DNA of 64,000 nt from Arabidopsis thaliana (taxonomy: Eukaryota; Streptophyta; Magnoliopsida; Brassicales; Brassicaceae): NCBI RefSeq assembly GCF_000001735.4, contig NC_003076.8:1054001-1118000 (forward strand), read 5' to 3'. The position numbers were made by a program, and so were the translations under genes. Under the pieces are notes generated by a model. That model had not been told where the DNA came from and ran no database searches. It saw nothing but the letters and a program-made list of their open reading frames with translations. Positions 32,547 through 44,364 of this stretch are shown piece by piece. The first letter of the stretch is position 1, and the number at the start of each line of letters is the position of its first letter.

Positions 32547-34461
32547 TCTCTGTTTACTCTAAAGTTTCTAGCTTTTTGATTGATTGTCACCGCAAATCTC
32601 TCTCTGTTTTTTTCTCTTTTTCAAAGACAGAGATGACCAAAATTCACAAAATTGCAATTCTTCTTATGTTTCTCTGTGTTCGTCAAAGATCGGAACTTTT
32701 TATTCGTTTTCTTTGTTTTGTTTGATTCGTGTTTGAACACTCTTCGAAGATGAGAAAGTCGCCGTAATTGAATTTTTATTTTTATTTTTTTAAGCTGAAG
32801 TTGAATTTTATAGCACTGTTAGATTTGGATAAATATTATTTTCCTCGATAGAAATGATGACGTCAAATATCACTTGACCTGTTTTATCAGCTTATATAAT
32901 ATTTTTTTTAAATAATTAGTACAAAAATTGTCTTTATAATTTAGGAAATTTTAGTTTACAATAAATAAAAGAATGTTGTAACTTAACTAAGAATTTAAGT
33001 CAATTCTTTAATTAAACGTTTGCGTTATATATATAGACATATTAGTATCAGTTTTTGTTGATAGAAAAGAAATCTGAAAAGAAAGAGCGTTCATTGACTA
33101 AGAACATTTAAACGACATTTAATGATATAGTGAGGCACAAAATATCTGTCTCTAATAATTTCAGGCTTAATACACATATTAATTGAGGTTGGTGAATTAA
33201 TTGAACAGGGAATGTGGGTGTTAGTTCGCTAATAATACTACGTAATTATTTGTGAAAAATCAGAAGATATTTCAACTATTTAGTAATATATATAGAGATA
33301 TATACATAGTTGACACTTGAAAGGAAAGAATTAGTTGGTATTAATACTAGAGAGGATACTTCAACAGTAATCAGATGTGTTAATGAGTTATTGATGTTTC
33401 ACTTTGAGTAATGTTCCAAAGTTTAGGTCATATAATATAGATTTGATTTGACTGAATCATAAATCAAGCTTGTATCATGATTTTATGATCTAGTAAAAGT
33501 AGGGCCACAAGAAAGGTAGTAGTAGAAAGATGTACCAATAAAAGTTAAATAAATAGAACGCGTAATTGTGGGACCCTTCTTAAACATGTGTTTGATTATG
33601 ACACATCTACCATGTGATTTCAAATATCCCTCTGAAATCACCTGTTTTTAATCAATTTTGAAACTTGTAGATTTACAACTTACAAGACATAACAAATATA
33701 TACGCACATCAAAAACAAAAGTTAAATATCAAATTTTCTTACTATATAGCTGATCTTATTTCCTATTTCCTATTTAAATATCAAATTTCCTATTTCGTAT
33801 TTTTAATTCAATGAAAATCGAGTGTGTTGGAATATGCTTTTTTCACACAAACTAAATTTCAAGCAATATTCACACTCTCTTCACCCATTGATCTTTGCAG
33901 GGAAGAACACCTTTTTGTTTTGTTTTTGTAACAAATATTGGTGATATAATAATTTCATAATTTTCTAGAAAACAGAAAAAAAATAGAGTACAAAGAGATA
34001 GAACACTAGAAGTATATAAAGATGCAATAATCTCGATAAGCTAGCGATACAGCTTTACTATTGCATGTTCAGAAATGTAAGAGACTTGTGTCGCACCACG
34101 AAATATAGTTTTTAGGGTTTCCGACTTTTGATATTCTGGAGCACATTCGATTGATCAGAGCGTAAACATGTTTTAAGGTCTAAATTTTGATTTACAAGGT
34201 ATAATTACGCTAGATAGGTAGAGATCGAGTAAGAAAAACACTAATTTAGAAACAGATTACTGAACAGTGATATGCGGCATAAAAAACTTATTATCAATTT
34301 AAAGCATGACAAGGAAATTTTTTCTCAAAACCATTATTCTTATCGAAATCTATAGACTATAGTATAATATATAGATGCTTAAAAAAGATATAACGTATCA
34401 AGAGATTCTATAACTATAAAAAAATCTCGCTTTGATCGTTAGCAAAATCAGAAATCTCTAA
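32547..34461. other. Intergenic, PICBP promoter and AT-rich DNA
   Basis: About 1.9 kb. The first 250 bp is the PICBP leader and promoter. The rest is AT-rich with many short runs; no ORF, RNA gene or repeat family is recognised. Confidence 0.5.
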
Positions 34462-34692
34462 TTACGCTTTCAACCTACGTGGTGGTGCAAAATCATCATG
34501 AGGAATAGGTGCTGGACTACGTCTTGGAATTTTTGGAGTCGGGCTCCAAGAACCATAATCCCCGTGAAATACTTCTTCCCAAATTACATCTCCCTTTGCT
34601 GAATCTTGCTTCACCGTAAAACTTTCTCCGGCCACGAAAGCAACCACAATGAGGATAAGAAGAAACCTTACATGGTTCATACGAAGCGCCAT
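34462..34692 (-). CDS. Small secreted-peptide candidate, 76 aa
   Basis: The first ATG in the frame is 34692 (earlier codons in the open frame are not ATG). MALRMNHVRFLLILIVVAFVAG forms a clear signal peptide with likely cleavage near GES. The 50-residue mature part is acidic in the middle (DVIWEEVFHGDYG) and Pro-rich/basic at the end (SPTPKIPRRSPAPIPHDD, then PPRRLKA); there is no cysteine. A short secreted precursor with a conserved-looking Pro-rich C-terminal block is typical of post-translationally modified plant signalling peptides. I do not recognise the family. A minus-strand TATA-like ttaaatatt sits at about 34735-34743. Confidence 0.65.
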   Translation of the reverse strand: MALRMNHVRFLLILIVVAFVAGESFTVKQDSAKGDVIWEEVFHGDYGSWSPTPKIPRRSPAPIPHDDFAPPRRLKA

Positions 34693-34705
34693 GACTCGTG
34701 GTTGA

Positions 34706-34859
34706 TTCAACTAGGGCTTTGTATCTTCTCTAGAATATTTAAACGTTTTTTTGTTAATGTGTGTAGTCATTGAAGTTCAACTAGTAGGGACTTTTGATCT
34801 TCTCTAGAGTAATTATAAGTTTTTTTTTGGTATAATGCGTGTATTCGAAAAAAGAAGTA

Positions 34860-34905
<46 letters not shown>

Positions 34906-35150
34906 GTGTGGACATCATAAATGCCTAAATGATAATAGTTGATTTCGAGTTTTATTTTCGTTACTTCCAATCAAATTCTCCTTGCACCATATTTATTTTT
35001 TTACTGTGAGAACATATATAAGTATATATTGGAATTACGTATCCGAGAGGTTTTTGCATATTTCGTTTATTTATTTTCGATATCCACACTACTGTATTAT
35101 TAAAAATTTGAAAAATTCAACTAGGGCTTTTCATCTTCTCTAGAATTATT
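34706..35150. repeat. Three copies of a 35-39 bp motif in the 5' flank of the peptide gene
   Basis: A block starting ttcaactag and ending atcttctctagaNtaatt-like occurs at 34706-34740, 34776-34814 and 35116-35150. The first copy is the leader of the 76-aa peptide gene. A second shared segment (cgtttattta followed by atccacac or gtccacac) occurs at about 35064 and 35150. This is local duplication of the gene's 5' end without its coding part. Confidence 0.7.
34862..34903. repeat. (AT)n microsatellite
   Basis: A perfect AT dinucleotide run of about 21 units. Confidence 0.97.
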
Positions 35151-36345
35151 CGTTTATTTATGTCGATGTCCACACTATTATTAAAATAAAACGAGAGGAT
35201 ATGGTTGGATCATCCAAGTTTCGTTTATGACTCTTTGTTCATTTACAAACGTTTAGTTTTCCACTTAAGTTTTGAAAAGAGTTAATTTCCAATATATTCG
35301 GCACAGTTTTTCAAGTGTATTCATCTGTTTTTTTTTTTTTTGGTTGGCTATATGGTCCAAATTTTGATTTGCAATATGAGATTGCACAGAGAGAACAATC
35401 TTTCATTATGATTAATTATTGTACAAGTAACAAACACCAATCTCCGATATACTTTGGCTCTTTAGCACATTGTTATGCTAGAAGTTAGCGGAAATCTATA
35501 TGTTGTTAAACGCAGCGTTTAAATTGAACAGTGTAATTTACCTTGAAATTTTAAGACTACATGCTGTTTAGAATTTCAGATGAAAACATCTTGATGTTTT
35601 AGAAATCCACGTGGGAATAGCGTAAAATCTTATCCAACGAACTTATTTTGGTTTTGTTGTATTTGTGCAAGTCGTCACGCTAATCGAAAAAAGAAAAGAA
35701 AAAAAGAAGCCGTCATGATCGGCCATTTCTCGGCCGAGTCTGAGTCTGACTCTGCGTCCGTGTCACCATTATCAGATCGAGCCTGTCTTATCTCGTTGCG
35801 ATTCCCTATGCAAAAATCTTCTTCTTTTTTTTATTCCCCCATTTATCTCTGATCTCTTCTCTCTTCTCAAGTAAACCTCTCTGCTTCACGTCTCTTCTTT
35901 TCTTGTCGATTTTCCCCAGATAATCAGGTAAATAAGGCTACTTTCTTATTTGATCTGGTGGTCTTTGTGTTGAAATCTCTGGGTTTTCTCTGTTGATTTC
36001 AAAGTTCTCTCTTTTTTTTTTTGTTTACTGGGTGCTGTGAAAAATGATCTTGTCAAAGTCTCCTCTTTTCATCGAATTGAAACTCTAATTAGAAAAAAGA
36101 TCATAACTTTTATTAAAAAAATGAGTTTGCTTTGCTTAATTTTGCGAATTGCTTCATAGATTCATTGATTAGCCTATTTGGGGTAACAAAAAAAAGCTGA
36201 CACGGTTTCAGATTCCAAAAATAGATCATGACTCTGTTTCTTCTCTGCAGAGGTTTTAATAAATATATGCTTCTTCTCATGAGTTCTCGTTTTTTTTGTC
36301 ACCTTCGCAGTTGAAAACACACCCAAATTCATCTTCGAATCAATA
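34971..36345. other. SDP1 promoter and leader with a likely 5'-UTR intron
   Basis: The proximal part (about 35700-35930) is CT-rich and less AT-rich, as expected for a leader. A donor-like ATCAG/GTAAAT at 35927-35929 and acceptors ttctctgcag (ending 36250) or caccttcgcag (ending 36310) suggest one intron before the ATG at 36346. Confidence 0.5.
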
Positions 36346-39003
36346 ATGGATATAAGTAATGAGGCTAGTGTCGATCCCTTTTCGATTGGACCATCATCTA
36401 TCATGGGTCGAACCATTGCTTTCAGAGTCTTGTTCTGTAGATCAATGTCACAGCTTAGGCGTGATCTCTTTCGGTTCTTGTTGCATTGGTTTCTTAGATT
36501 TAAGCTGACCGTTTCACCGTTTGTGTCGTGGTTTCATCCTCGGAACCCTCAAGGGATTTTAGCGGTGGTTACAATCATTGCCTTTGTGTTGAAACGATAC
36601 ACGAATGTGAAAATAAAGGCGGAAATGGCTTACCGGAGGAAGTTTTGGAGGAATATGATGCGGACGGCTTTGACTTATGAGGAATGGGCTCATGCTGCTA
36701 AGATGTTAGAGAAGGAAACACCAAAGATGAATGAATCTGATCTTTATGATGAAGAGTTGGTTAAGAACAAGCTTCAGGAGCTTCGTCATCGTCGCCAAGA
36801 AGGCTCACTTAGAGACATTATGTTTTGTATGAGAGCTGATTTGGTGAGGAATCTCGGTAATATGTGTAATTCGGAGCTTCATAAAGGTAGACTTCAGGTT
36901 CCTAGACATATCAAAGAGTACATTGATGAGGTGTCTACTCAGTTGAGAATGGTTTGTAACTCTGATTCAGAGGAGCTTTCTTTAGAAGAGAAGCTTTCTT
37001 TTATGCATGAAACACGGCATGCCTTTGGTAGAACGGCTTTGCTTTTGAGTGGTGGGGCTTCTCTTGGTGCGTTTCATGTTGGTGTGGTTAGGACTTTGGT
37101 TGAGCATAAGCTTTTACCTCGAATAATTGCTGGTTCTAGTGTTGGATCCATCATTTGTGCTGTTGTGGCCTCAAGGTCTTGGCCAGAACTACAGAGTTTC
37201 TTTGAGAATTCTTTGCATTCTTTACAGTTCTTTGATCAGCTCGGAGGCGTGTTCTCAATAGTGAAACGGGTAATGACACAAGGGGCTCTACACGATATCA
37301 GACAGTTGCAATGTATGCTTAGAAACCTCACAAGCAATCTCACATTCCAAGAAGCTTATGACATGACAGGAAGGATTCTCGGGATCACCGTTTGCTCCCC
37401 AAGAAAGCATGAACCTCCTCGGTGTCTTAACTATTTGACTTCGCCTCATGTGGTTATATGGAGCGCAGTGACTGCTTCTTGTGCTTTTCCTGGTCTCTTT
37501 GAAGCTCAAGAGCTAATGGCTAAAGATCGAAGTGGAGAGATCGTACCGTATCATCCACCTTTCAATTTGGATCCAGAAGTAGGCACTAAATCATCATCTG
37601 GACGCCGGTGGAGAGATGGTAGTTTGGAGGTTGATTTACCAATGATGCAGCTTAAAGAACTGTTCAATGTCAATCATTTTATTGTGAGCCAAGCCAATCC
37701 TCACATTGCTCCATTACTGCGTCTAAAGGATTTAGTTCGAGCTTATGGTGGTAGATTCGCAGCTAAGGTATGTATTTAGCATAGTTGTTTTTGTTGGTCT
37801 CTGTTTCTTTTCTTTGTTGTAACCACGCTACTTTTTCGCCTTTTATATAGCTCGCGCATCTAGTGGAGATGGAGGTCAAACATAGATGCAACCAGGTATT
37901 AGAGCTCGGTTTTCCTCTCGGTGGACTCGCAAAGCTTTTTGCTCAGGAGTGGGAAGGTGATGTTACAGTTGTAATGCCTGCTACTCTTGCTCAGGTTTTT
38001 ATCCAAAACCCGAAATCTTGAATTTTCTTTGATTGGTATCAGAGATTTTAGACTTGCCTGAGATTCTTATTGGGTTGTGGATTTTGTGTAGTACTCGAAG
38101 ATTATACAAAATCCGACTCATGTCGAGCTTCAGAAAGCGGCTAACCAAGGAAGAAGATGCACTTGGGAGAAGCTCTCAGCCATAAAATCAAACTGCGGGA
38201 TCGAGCTTGCGCTTGATGATTCTGTAGCTATTCTTAACCATATGCGGAGGCTCAAGAAAAGTGCGGAGAGAGCCGCCACTGCCACGTCTTCGTCTCATCA
38301 CGGATTGGCTTCAACCACCAGATTCAATGCTTCAAGAAGAATCCCATCTTGGAACGTCCTTGCCAGAGAGAACTCAACAGGCTCACTGGATGATCTAGTC
38401 ACTGACAATAACCTCCACGCTTCTTCGGGCAGGAATTTAAGCGACAGTGAAACAGAGAGCGTGGAGTTGAGTTCTTGGACAAGAACTGGTGGACCTTTAA
38501 TGAGAACAGCTTCTGCTAATAAGTTCATTGATTTTGTTCAGAGTCTTGATATCGACATTGCATTGGTCAGAGGATTTAGTAGCAGTCCCAATTCTCCAGC
38601 AGTTCCTCCTGGTGGCTCGTTTACTCCAAGCCCGAGATCCATAGCGGCTCATTCGGATATCGAATCAAACAGCAATAGCAACAATCTTGGAACAAGCACT
38701 TCAAGCATAACAGTTACTGAAGGTGATCTTCTACAGCCTGAGAGAACGAGTAACGGATTTGTGTTAAACGTCGTTAAAAGAGAGAACTTGGGAATGCCAT
38801 CGATTGGGAACCAAAATACAGAGTTACCAGAGAGTGTACAGCTCGATATACCGGAGAAGGAGATGGATTGTAGCTCTGTATCAGAACACGAAGAAGATGA
38901 TAACGACAATGAAGAAGAACATAACGGCTCGAGTCTGGTTACTGTTTCTTCAGAAGATTCCGGTTTACAAGAACCGGTGTCTGGTAGTGTTATAGATGCT
39001 TAG
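36346..39003 (+). CDS. SDP1: Triacylglycerol lipase SDP1 (patatin domain)
   Basis: Exons 36346-37767, 37851-37994 and 38092-39003 give 825 aa, the known length. SDP1 starts storage-oil breakdown in germinating seeds by hydrolysing triacylglycerol at the oil-body surface, feeding peroxisomal beta-oxidation. A hydrophobic segment lies near residues 60-80. A DUF3336-type region precedes the patatin domain, which has oxyanion motif LSGGASLG (residues 234-241), GSSVG with nucleophile Ser265, and DGS with Asp424 forming the catalytic dyad. The last about 250 residues are Ser-rich and acidic ([11 protein letters not shown]), without known domain; this part is typical of the plant enzyme. Transcription runs away from the minus-strand peptide gene. 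Confidence 0.97.
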
Positions 39004-39712
39004 AGTGTGATTGATTCAAGTGAGTATAGATTCTTAATTAAATTTGCAGAGTTTCCAAAGGGTTTAGTGCACCACTTGTGTATGTTTGTATTGCTTATTG
39101 TTTGAAATTCATTTGTGAAATCGAAATATATCTGTAAATTCAGAAAATATTCTCTCATCCATTACAAAATATTTGAGTCAAAAATCATTAGTCAACAAAA
39201 TAATCTAAAATATATCTGTAATTTGTGTGTGTATGCTGACAAATACGACAATTTGTGTTGAAAAAATAATCTAATATATCTTTTTCGACAAGGAGATGTA
39301 CGTAAGTATATGATTGGAAAATATATGAAGATTTAAAGGAGACGTGAGATATACAGTATTTGTTCTGTTCACTATGTACAAAAAACACTTACATGTACCC
39401 AAGATTCGCAAAAGGCTAATAATGTAAAACTTTTATTTTTGGGCTATGATAAGATAGTAAACTTTTAGTTTGAAAAAATATAGAAGAAGATTTTTTTATA
39501 AAAAGGAAAAAAATAAGAAGATTATAAGGTAAAAATTCTTTTTCGCCAAGATAAGGTAATAAATCTAATATCGATATTTTTTTTTTGACCAAGTCATATC
39601 GAATTGAAACAAAGGAGACACAAAACCCCATATATATAAACAAGTCTGCATTCACCCAAAATACTAACAAAAAATTGAAGAAAATCGAAAAATTAGTAAG
39701 CAACAAATTAAA

Positions 39713-40095
39713 ATGGAAAAAGTTACAAGCATTTTCTTTGTTCTTCTCCTAATTTCTTCATGTAAGTTTCTCAAGGTCATTTCTAACGTATTTTTTTAAT
39801 ATATAATTTAGTTTAGTTTGAAATTTAACTCTGGTAAAATATATATACAGGTCTGATTTTGAGGAGTCAAGGTCAATTTCGATGTAAGAGTGTTGCGGAA
39901 TGTGATTCTCGTGGTTGCAGAGTAGGAACACATGTAATATGCAATGAACACCACATATGTACATGTGCTCATGGTTCTCCCATTGGTGGTCAGTGTGATG
40001 GAGTCGAAGACTGTGACCTTTCTGGCTGTCCACCAAACTCTCATGTTATATGCGATAGAATTGGAGGAAACTTCTGCACTTGTGTCCCCAATTGA
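39713..40095 (+). CDS. Defensin-like (DEFL) cysteine-rich secreted protein with duplicated cysteine motif
   Basis: Exon 1 (39713-39761) encodes MEKVTSIFFVLLLISS, a signal peptide; exon 2 (39851-40095) encodes the cysteine-rich part, 97 aa in all. The phase-1 intron just after the signal peptide is the standard DEFL gene layout. The mature part has two tandem units: C-x5-C-x4-C-x7-C-x5-C-x-C and C-x5-C-x4-C-x7-C-x7-C-x-C. THVICN in the first matches SHVICD in the second, so the units arose by internal duplication. Proteins of this class are secreted and act in defence or reproduction; the specific role is unknown. It is too short and too split to be seen as one long frame. Confidence 0.88.
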
Positions 40096-41145
40096 TTTAA
40101 ATGGTCTCTAATGATTGGAGTAAATTTAATATAATGTCTTATATATAAAGAAATATCCATTATAATTCATATGTGTGAGATGTAATATCAGTAAAAAAAA
40201 ATATTGATTTTAATTAACCATTATGCTTTGAAAAGTCTTCGTTGCTTTTAGTTTTTAGACACAAGTAATTTAAATAAATACATATTTTACTTTACATATA
40301 ATTCTTAAAAATATATATTAAAAATAAATTTAAACTTTAGAGAATTAACTTTAACATGTTTTACTAAAATAATTTTATTGAGAAAATAACTCACATAATT
40401 AAATGCTTGGAAAATATACAAAAATTTGGAGGAGACATAAGAAATATTTGTTTGTTACTATGTAAAAGTAACTTACATGTAGCAAATATTAATAACACTT
40501 ATCGAAAAATTTAAGTTAAGATAATTAAAAGTTAAAAAAATTGAAACATAATTTTATTTTATTTTATAATTTTATTGTTGAAATCTATTTTTCTAAATGT
40601 TTAAAAGTTTAAACAAATATGAAGATAATTAAAAGAATTATAGTAAAATAAACTTTTTTATGTCCAAATCAAATAAAGTAAGTCTCTTTTTCTAAAGAAA
40701 AAAATGATTAATTTGATATAAAATATATAAAAAATAAATTAGTTTATTATATAGTAATTGATCTTAAATAGTTAGAGTAAAATATCTAAATCTTCAGAAT
40801 TTTAACATCTAGTAAAAAAGAAGACATGTGTCACATGTGGCCCTCATTTTTTGGTTTTCAACATGTTGACTCTATTCAACTGTGTTTAATCTACATATGA
40901 TTTTTTGCTGTTAAACAATTTATTCAACACCCCCATTACTCATAGTAAGGTAAAATATTTTTTTTTTCCTTAAAACTTTAGTCAAGGTCATAAGATCGAA
41001 TGTAATTAAATCACATCTCAGCAACCTCTTAATTTTGTAGATCAAACAACAACACATTTTACTAAACGAAATATTAATAGACTACCATTTTCTTATCTTG
41101 GTTTTAAACAAAATCTGTCTTATTGAAAATAAGTCTCTAATTTAT
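40096..41145. other. AT-rich intergenic
   Basis: Roughly 1 kb of very AT-rich sequence between convergent small-protein genes; I see no gene or repeat family. Confidence 0.5.
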
Positions 41146-41684
41146 TTAAAGTTTTTTGATATTGGTCGAATCCCATTTATACATTAACTTAAAGGTTCCA
41201 GTTGCATTATTTCGTACATAAATTCCATCTTCTTGCGCTTGCCAGAAACATATGTTAGGTTTTCTCCCTCCACATATATCATGTATAAAACTTTCTTTCC
41301 CAATAAATGCGTTAAACTTCGCATGATGCACATAGTTAGGTCCCTGAAAAAATATATGTATTTCAAATATATAAAACTTGAGACTATCGTAGTAATGAAT
41401 ATGTAATTAGGAGTAAAAGAAGAATTTGAAATTACCATCCATACGTTGCACCATATCAAAGTTTTTGGGAAAACTGTGAACTTGAGTGTCCATACGGTAT
41501 TAAAGGGAAGAAAATCAACTTTGGTTGCTTGTTGTTTGCCGGATCTACAATTGATCATAAGCTGTTTGTTACCTCCAAGTTGATTCGAAATTTGGATGTT
41601 GAAATGCCTAAATATAAGTAAAGAGTCTATTTGCTGGATAGAGATAAAAAATATAAAGAGGAAACATATAAGAATTTTCTCCAT
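41146..41684 (-). CDS. Plant self-incompatibility S1 (SPH) family secreted protein
   Basis: Two exons, 41684-41436 and 41343-41146, encode 148 aa. MEKILICFLFIFFISIQQ is a signal peptide. The body shows the S1 pattern of short beta strands: HFNIQISNQL, MINCRSG, WTLKF(T), WCNVW(M), NYVHHAKFNAF, then CFWQAQEDGIY and FKLMYKW. The four conserved cysteines are present (INC, WCN, DIC, ICF). Poppy S1 proteins are pistil self-incompatibility signals. In a self-compatible crucifer these homologues are secreted proteins of mostly unknown role, usually expressed narrowly. The gene is divergent from nMAT3 with about 400 bp between starts. Confidence 0.88.
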
Positions 41685-42091
41685 CTTTGTTATTATATAT
41701 TTTTTTTCTCATTACATGAATAGGTATATATACCCTTTTTCACACACTTGTATAATTGTTAATATATTTAACTTCATTTCATTTATTGTGTTTCTTTTAT
41801 ACTCTTTCCGTTTCATATTGACTATCATTTTATAACTTCTAAAAACTATATCAAAGGAAAAAGATCTATCAGCGATAACATAATAAGATTGATCATCAAA
41901 ACATGTATGTTACAAAAAAAAAAAAAATTGTTTCACGTAATTTGGATTTCACTTGAGAACTCGGCCCACGAAACAGACATCAAAGCCCAAAAGTAAAGTA
42001 ATCCATTTCTTCTCCAATTTGTTTTCTCCCTCTCTGCTCTGCTCCTCCTCCGTCGCCGCCGGTGAACACTTCGCTGAACTTTTTCTATTCC
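41685..42091. promoter_or_regulatory. Divergent promoter region, S1-family gene and nMAT3
   Basis: 407 bp. Minus-strand side: TATA-like tatatata near 41728 (about 45 bp from the ATG). Plus-strand side: a CT-rich leader from about 42020. A poly-A run lies at 41914. Confidence 0.4.
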
Positions 42092-44364
42092 ATGGTTTTG
42101 CGGCTGAGAGTTCACTCTTTCTACAACCGTGGAATCTCATTCCTTGTCTCTTCTTCCTTGAGGAATCTTAGTACTGCTTCTTCGCTTTTTTTGAACTCCG
42201 ACCAAACCATCACTGAGCCATTGGTGAAATCAGAGCTCGAAGCCCTAGTTCTCAAGCAATACTCTCATGGTAAGTTCTACAGTCTCGTTAAAAACGCCGT
42301 TTCTCTGCCTTGTGTCCTTCTCGCCGCCTGTCAGAATCTGTCTCTCTCCGCCAATTCGTCCGGAGATTTAGCCGATCGTGTCTCCCGGAGGTTCTCAATC
42401 GAAGAAATGGGGCGCGAGATACGCGAAGGCAGGTTTGATATTCGTTCATGTTGCGTCGAATTCATCTCTTCAAGTCTTGTTCTTCCCAATTTAAAACTCA
42501 AAGTGTTGATAGAAGCTATTAGAATGGTTCTTGAGATTGTGTATGATGATCGATTCGCTACGTTTTCGTATGGTGGACGTGTTGGTATGGGTAGGCATAC
42601 AGCGATTCGTTACCTGAAAAACTCGGTTGAGAATCCACGGTGGTGGTTTCGTGTTTCGTTTGCTCGAGAAATGTTTGAAGAACGTAATGTGGATATACTG
42701 TGTGGCTTTGTTGGAGAGAAGATCAACGATGTTATGTTGATTGAGATGATCAAGAAGCTGTTTGAGTTTGGGATTCTGAAGATTGAGCTTGGTGGATGTA
42801 ATAGTGGAAGAGGTTTTCCACAAGAGTGTGGCTTGTGTTCGATTTTGATCAATGTTTACTTTGATGGACTTGACAAAGAGATTCAAGATTTGAGGCTAAA
42901 GATGAAAGTTAAGAATCCTCGCGTTGGTACAGGAGATGAGGAATCAACAGGTAATGTTTTCTTTAAGCCAGTGAATATTTATGCAGTTAGGTATTTGGAT
43001 GAGATACTTGTGATAACATCAGGCTCGAAAATGCTGACGATGGATTTGAAGAAGCGGATTGTTGACATTTTGGAACAGAGACTAGAGTTGAGAGTAGATA
43101 GATTGAACACATCGATTCATAGTGCAGTGTCAGAGAAGATTAACTTTTTAGGGATGTATCTTCAGGCTGTTCCACCTTCGGTTTTGCGCCCGCCTAAGTC
43201 TGAGAAGGCGGTCAGAGCAATGAAGAAGTATCAGAGGCAGAAAGACGTTAGGAAGTTGGAGTTAAGAAATGCTAGGGAGAGGAATCGTAAGACACTGGGG
43301 CTTAAAATATTTAGACATGTCTTGAAGAAAATCAAGCAGAGCAATGGGTTTAAATTTGAAGGTGAGATAGAGAATGAGGTTAGGGATATTTTCCAGAGCT
43401 GGGGAGAGGAAGTTATGCAAGACTTTATGGGTTCTCTCGAAGAGCGATGGAAATGGCACTGGCTGCTCACTAGAGGAGATTTTCTCTCTTTGAGACATAT
43501 TAGAGAGAAATTACCACAAGACCTGATTGATGCTTATGATGAATTTCAGGAGCAGGTGGACAAACATTTGGCTCCGACCCAGGCTAAAAAGGTACTTGAG
43601 GATGAGGAGAGGAGAGTAGAAGAAGAAGAGGAACAGAGATATGCTGAAAGGACAGTTGAGGATTTGACTAAGTTATGCATGAAGGTGTCAGCTCCGGAGG
43701 AACTTGTCAGAAAGGCTATTAAGTTAGTTGGGTTCACAAACAGCATGGGACGACCACGGCCTATCATTCACCTCGTGACTCTCGAGGATTCTGATATCAT
43801 CAAATGGTATGCAGGGGTAGGGCGTAAATGGCTTGATTTCTTCTGCTGTTGCCACAATTATAAGATGGTAAAATCATTGGTACGTATCATATGAGGTTCT
43901 CATGTATTTGACACTAGCATGAGAAGCATGGATCCACTAAAAAGCTTATTAGACACTACACGAAAGATCTCAGAGTATCAGATCTTGACGGGAGGGAAGA
44001 GGCCCATTTTCCATCGGAAAGAGAGGTTAAGATGATGGGAGACAAGAACCTTTCAGACCCTAAACCTGTGGATGGCACACTATCGTTGCTTTTGATCAGG
44101 CTCGCATCTGATGAGCCCTTGCATCACTGTGCTGCTAGTTTTTGTGAACGATCAGATACAATTATGCACCGTGTACATCTACTGCAAAACCGTTTACATA
44201 TCAACCCACTAGACGAAGAGAAATGGGTTCCTGGCATGGGCACCATCCACTCAGCTTTGAATCGGAAATGTCTCCCTTTGTGCTCCACTCACATCAGTGA
44301 TGTATACTTGGGTAAAATAACCCTTCAGGATGTTGATAGTAGTTCATTCATCGATCTCAGGTGA
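42092..44364 (+). CDS. nMAT3: Nuclear-encoded mitochondrial group II intron maturase-like protein, RT and X domains in different frames
   Basis: The ATG at 42092 (the codons before it in the open frame are not ATG) begins MVLRLRVHSFYNRGISFLVSS, a mitochondrial presequence. The reverse-transcriptase-like part follows; its active site reads YLDE in place of YxDD, so it is probably not a polymerase. The open frame ends at 43894 (607 stop), but the X/maturase continuation (RHYTKDL, REVKMMGD, then to 44364) is in another frame. The intervening 43880-43944 codes for conserved YHMRFSC and EKHGSTKK with a shift and two stops. Removing it as a 64-65-nt intron (TTG/GTACGT ... AAAAAG/CTT) gives 735 aa in frame but loses about 21 conserved residues. 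By homology it would assist splicing of mitochondrial group II introns. Confidence 0.85.

Noticed and set aside
32198-32590. 130-codon ORF overlapping PICBP exon 1 in another frame
   Set aside because: Arg/Ser/Pro-rich shadow frame; the 32546 frame matches the PICBP family and splices correctly.
34767-34970. 67-codon ORF across the AT microsatellite
   Set aside because: Consists mainly of an Ile-Tyr repeat translated from (AT)n.
38649-38909. Antisense ORF in the SDP1 3' exon
   Set aside because: Ser/Leu-rich mirror of acidic codons; nothing supports transcription.
42491-42886. 131-codon antisense ORF inside nMAT3
   Set aside because: Low-complexity Asn/His/Ser shadow of the RT-domain coding strand.
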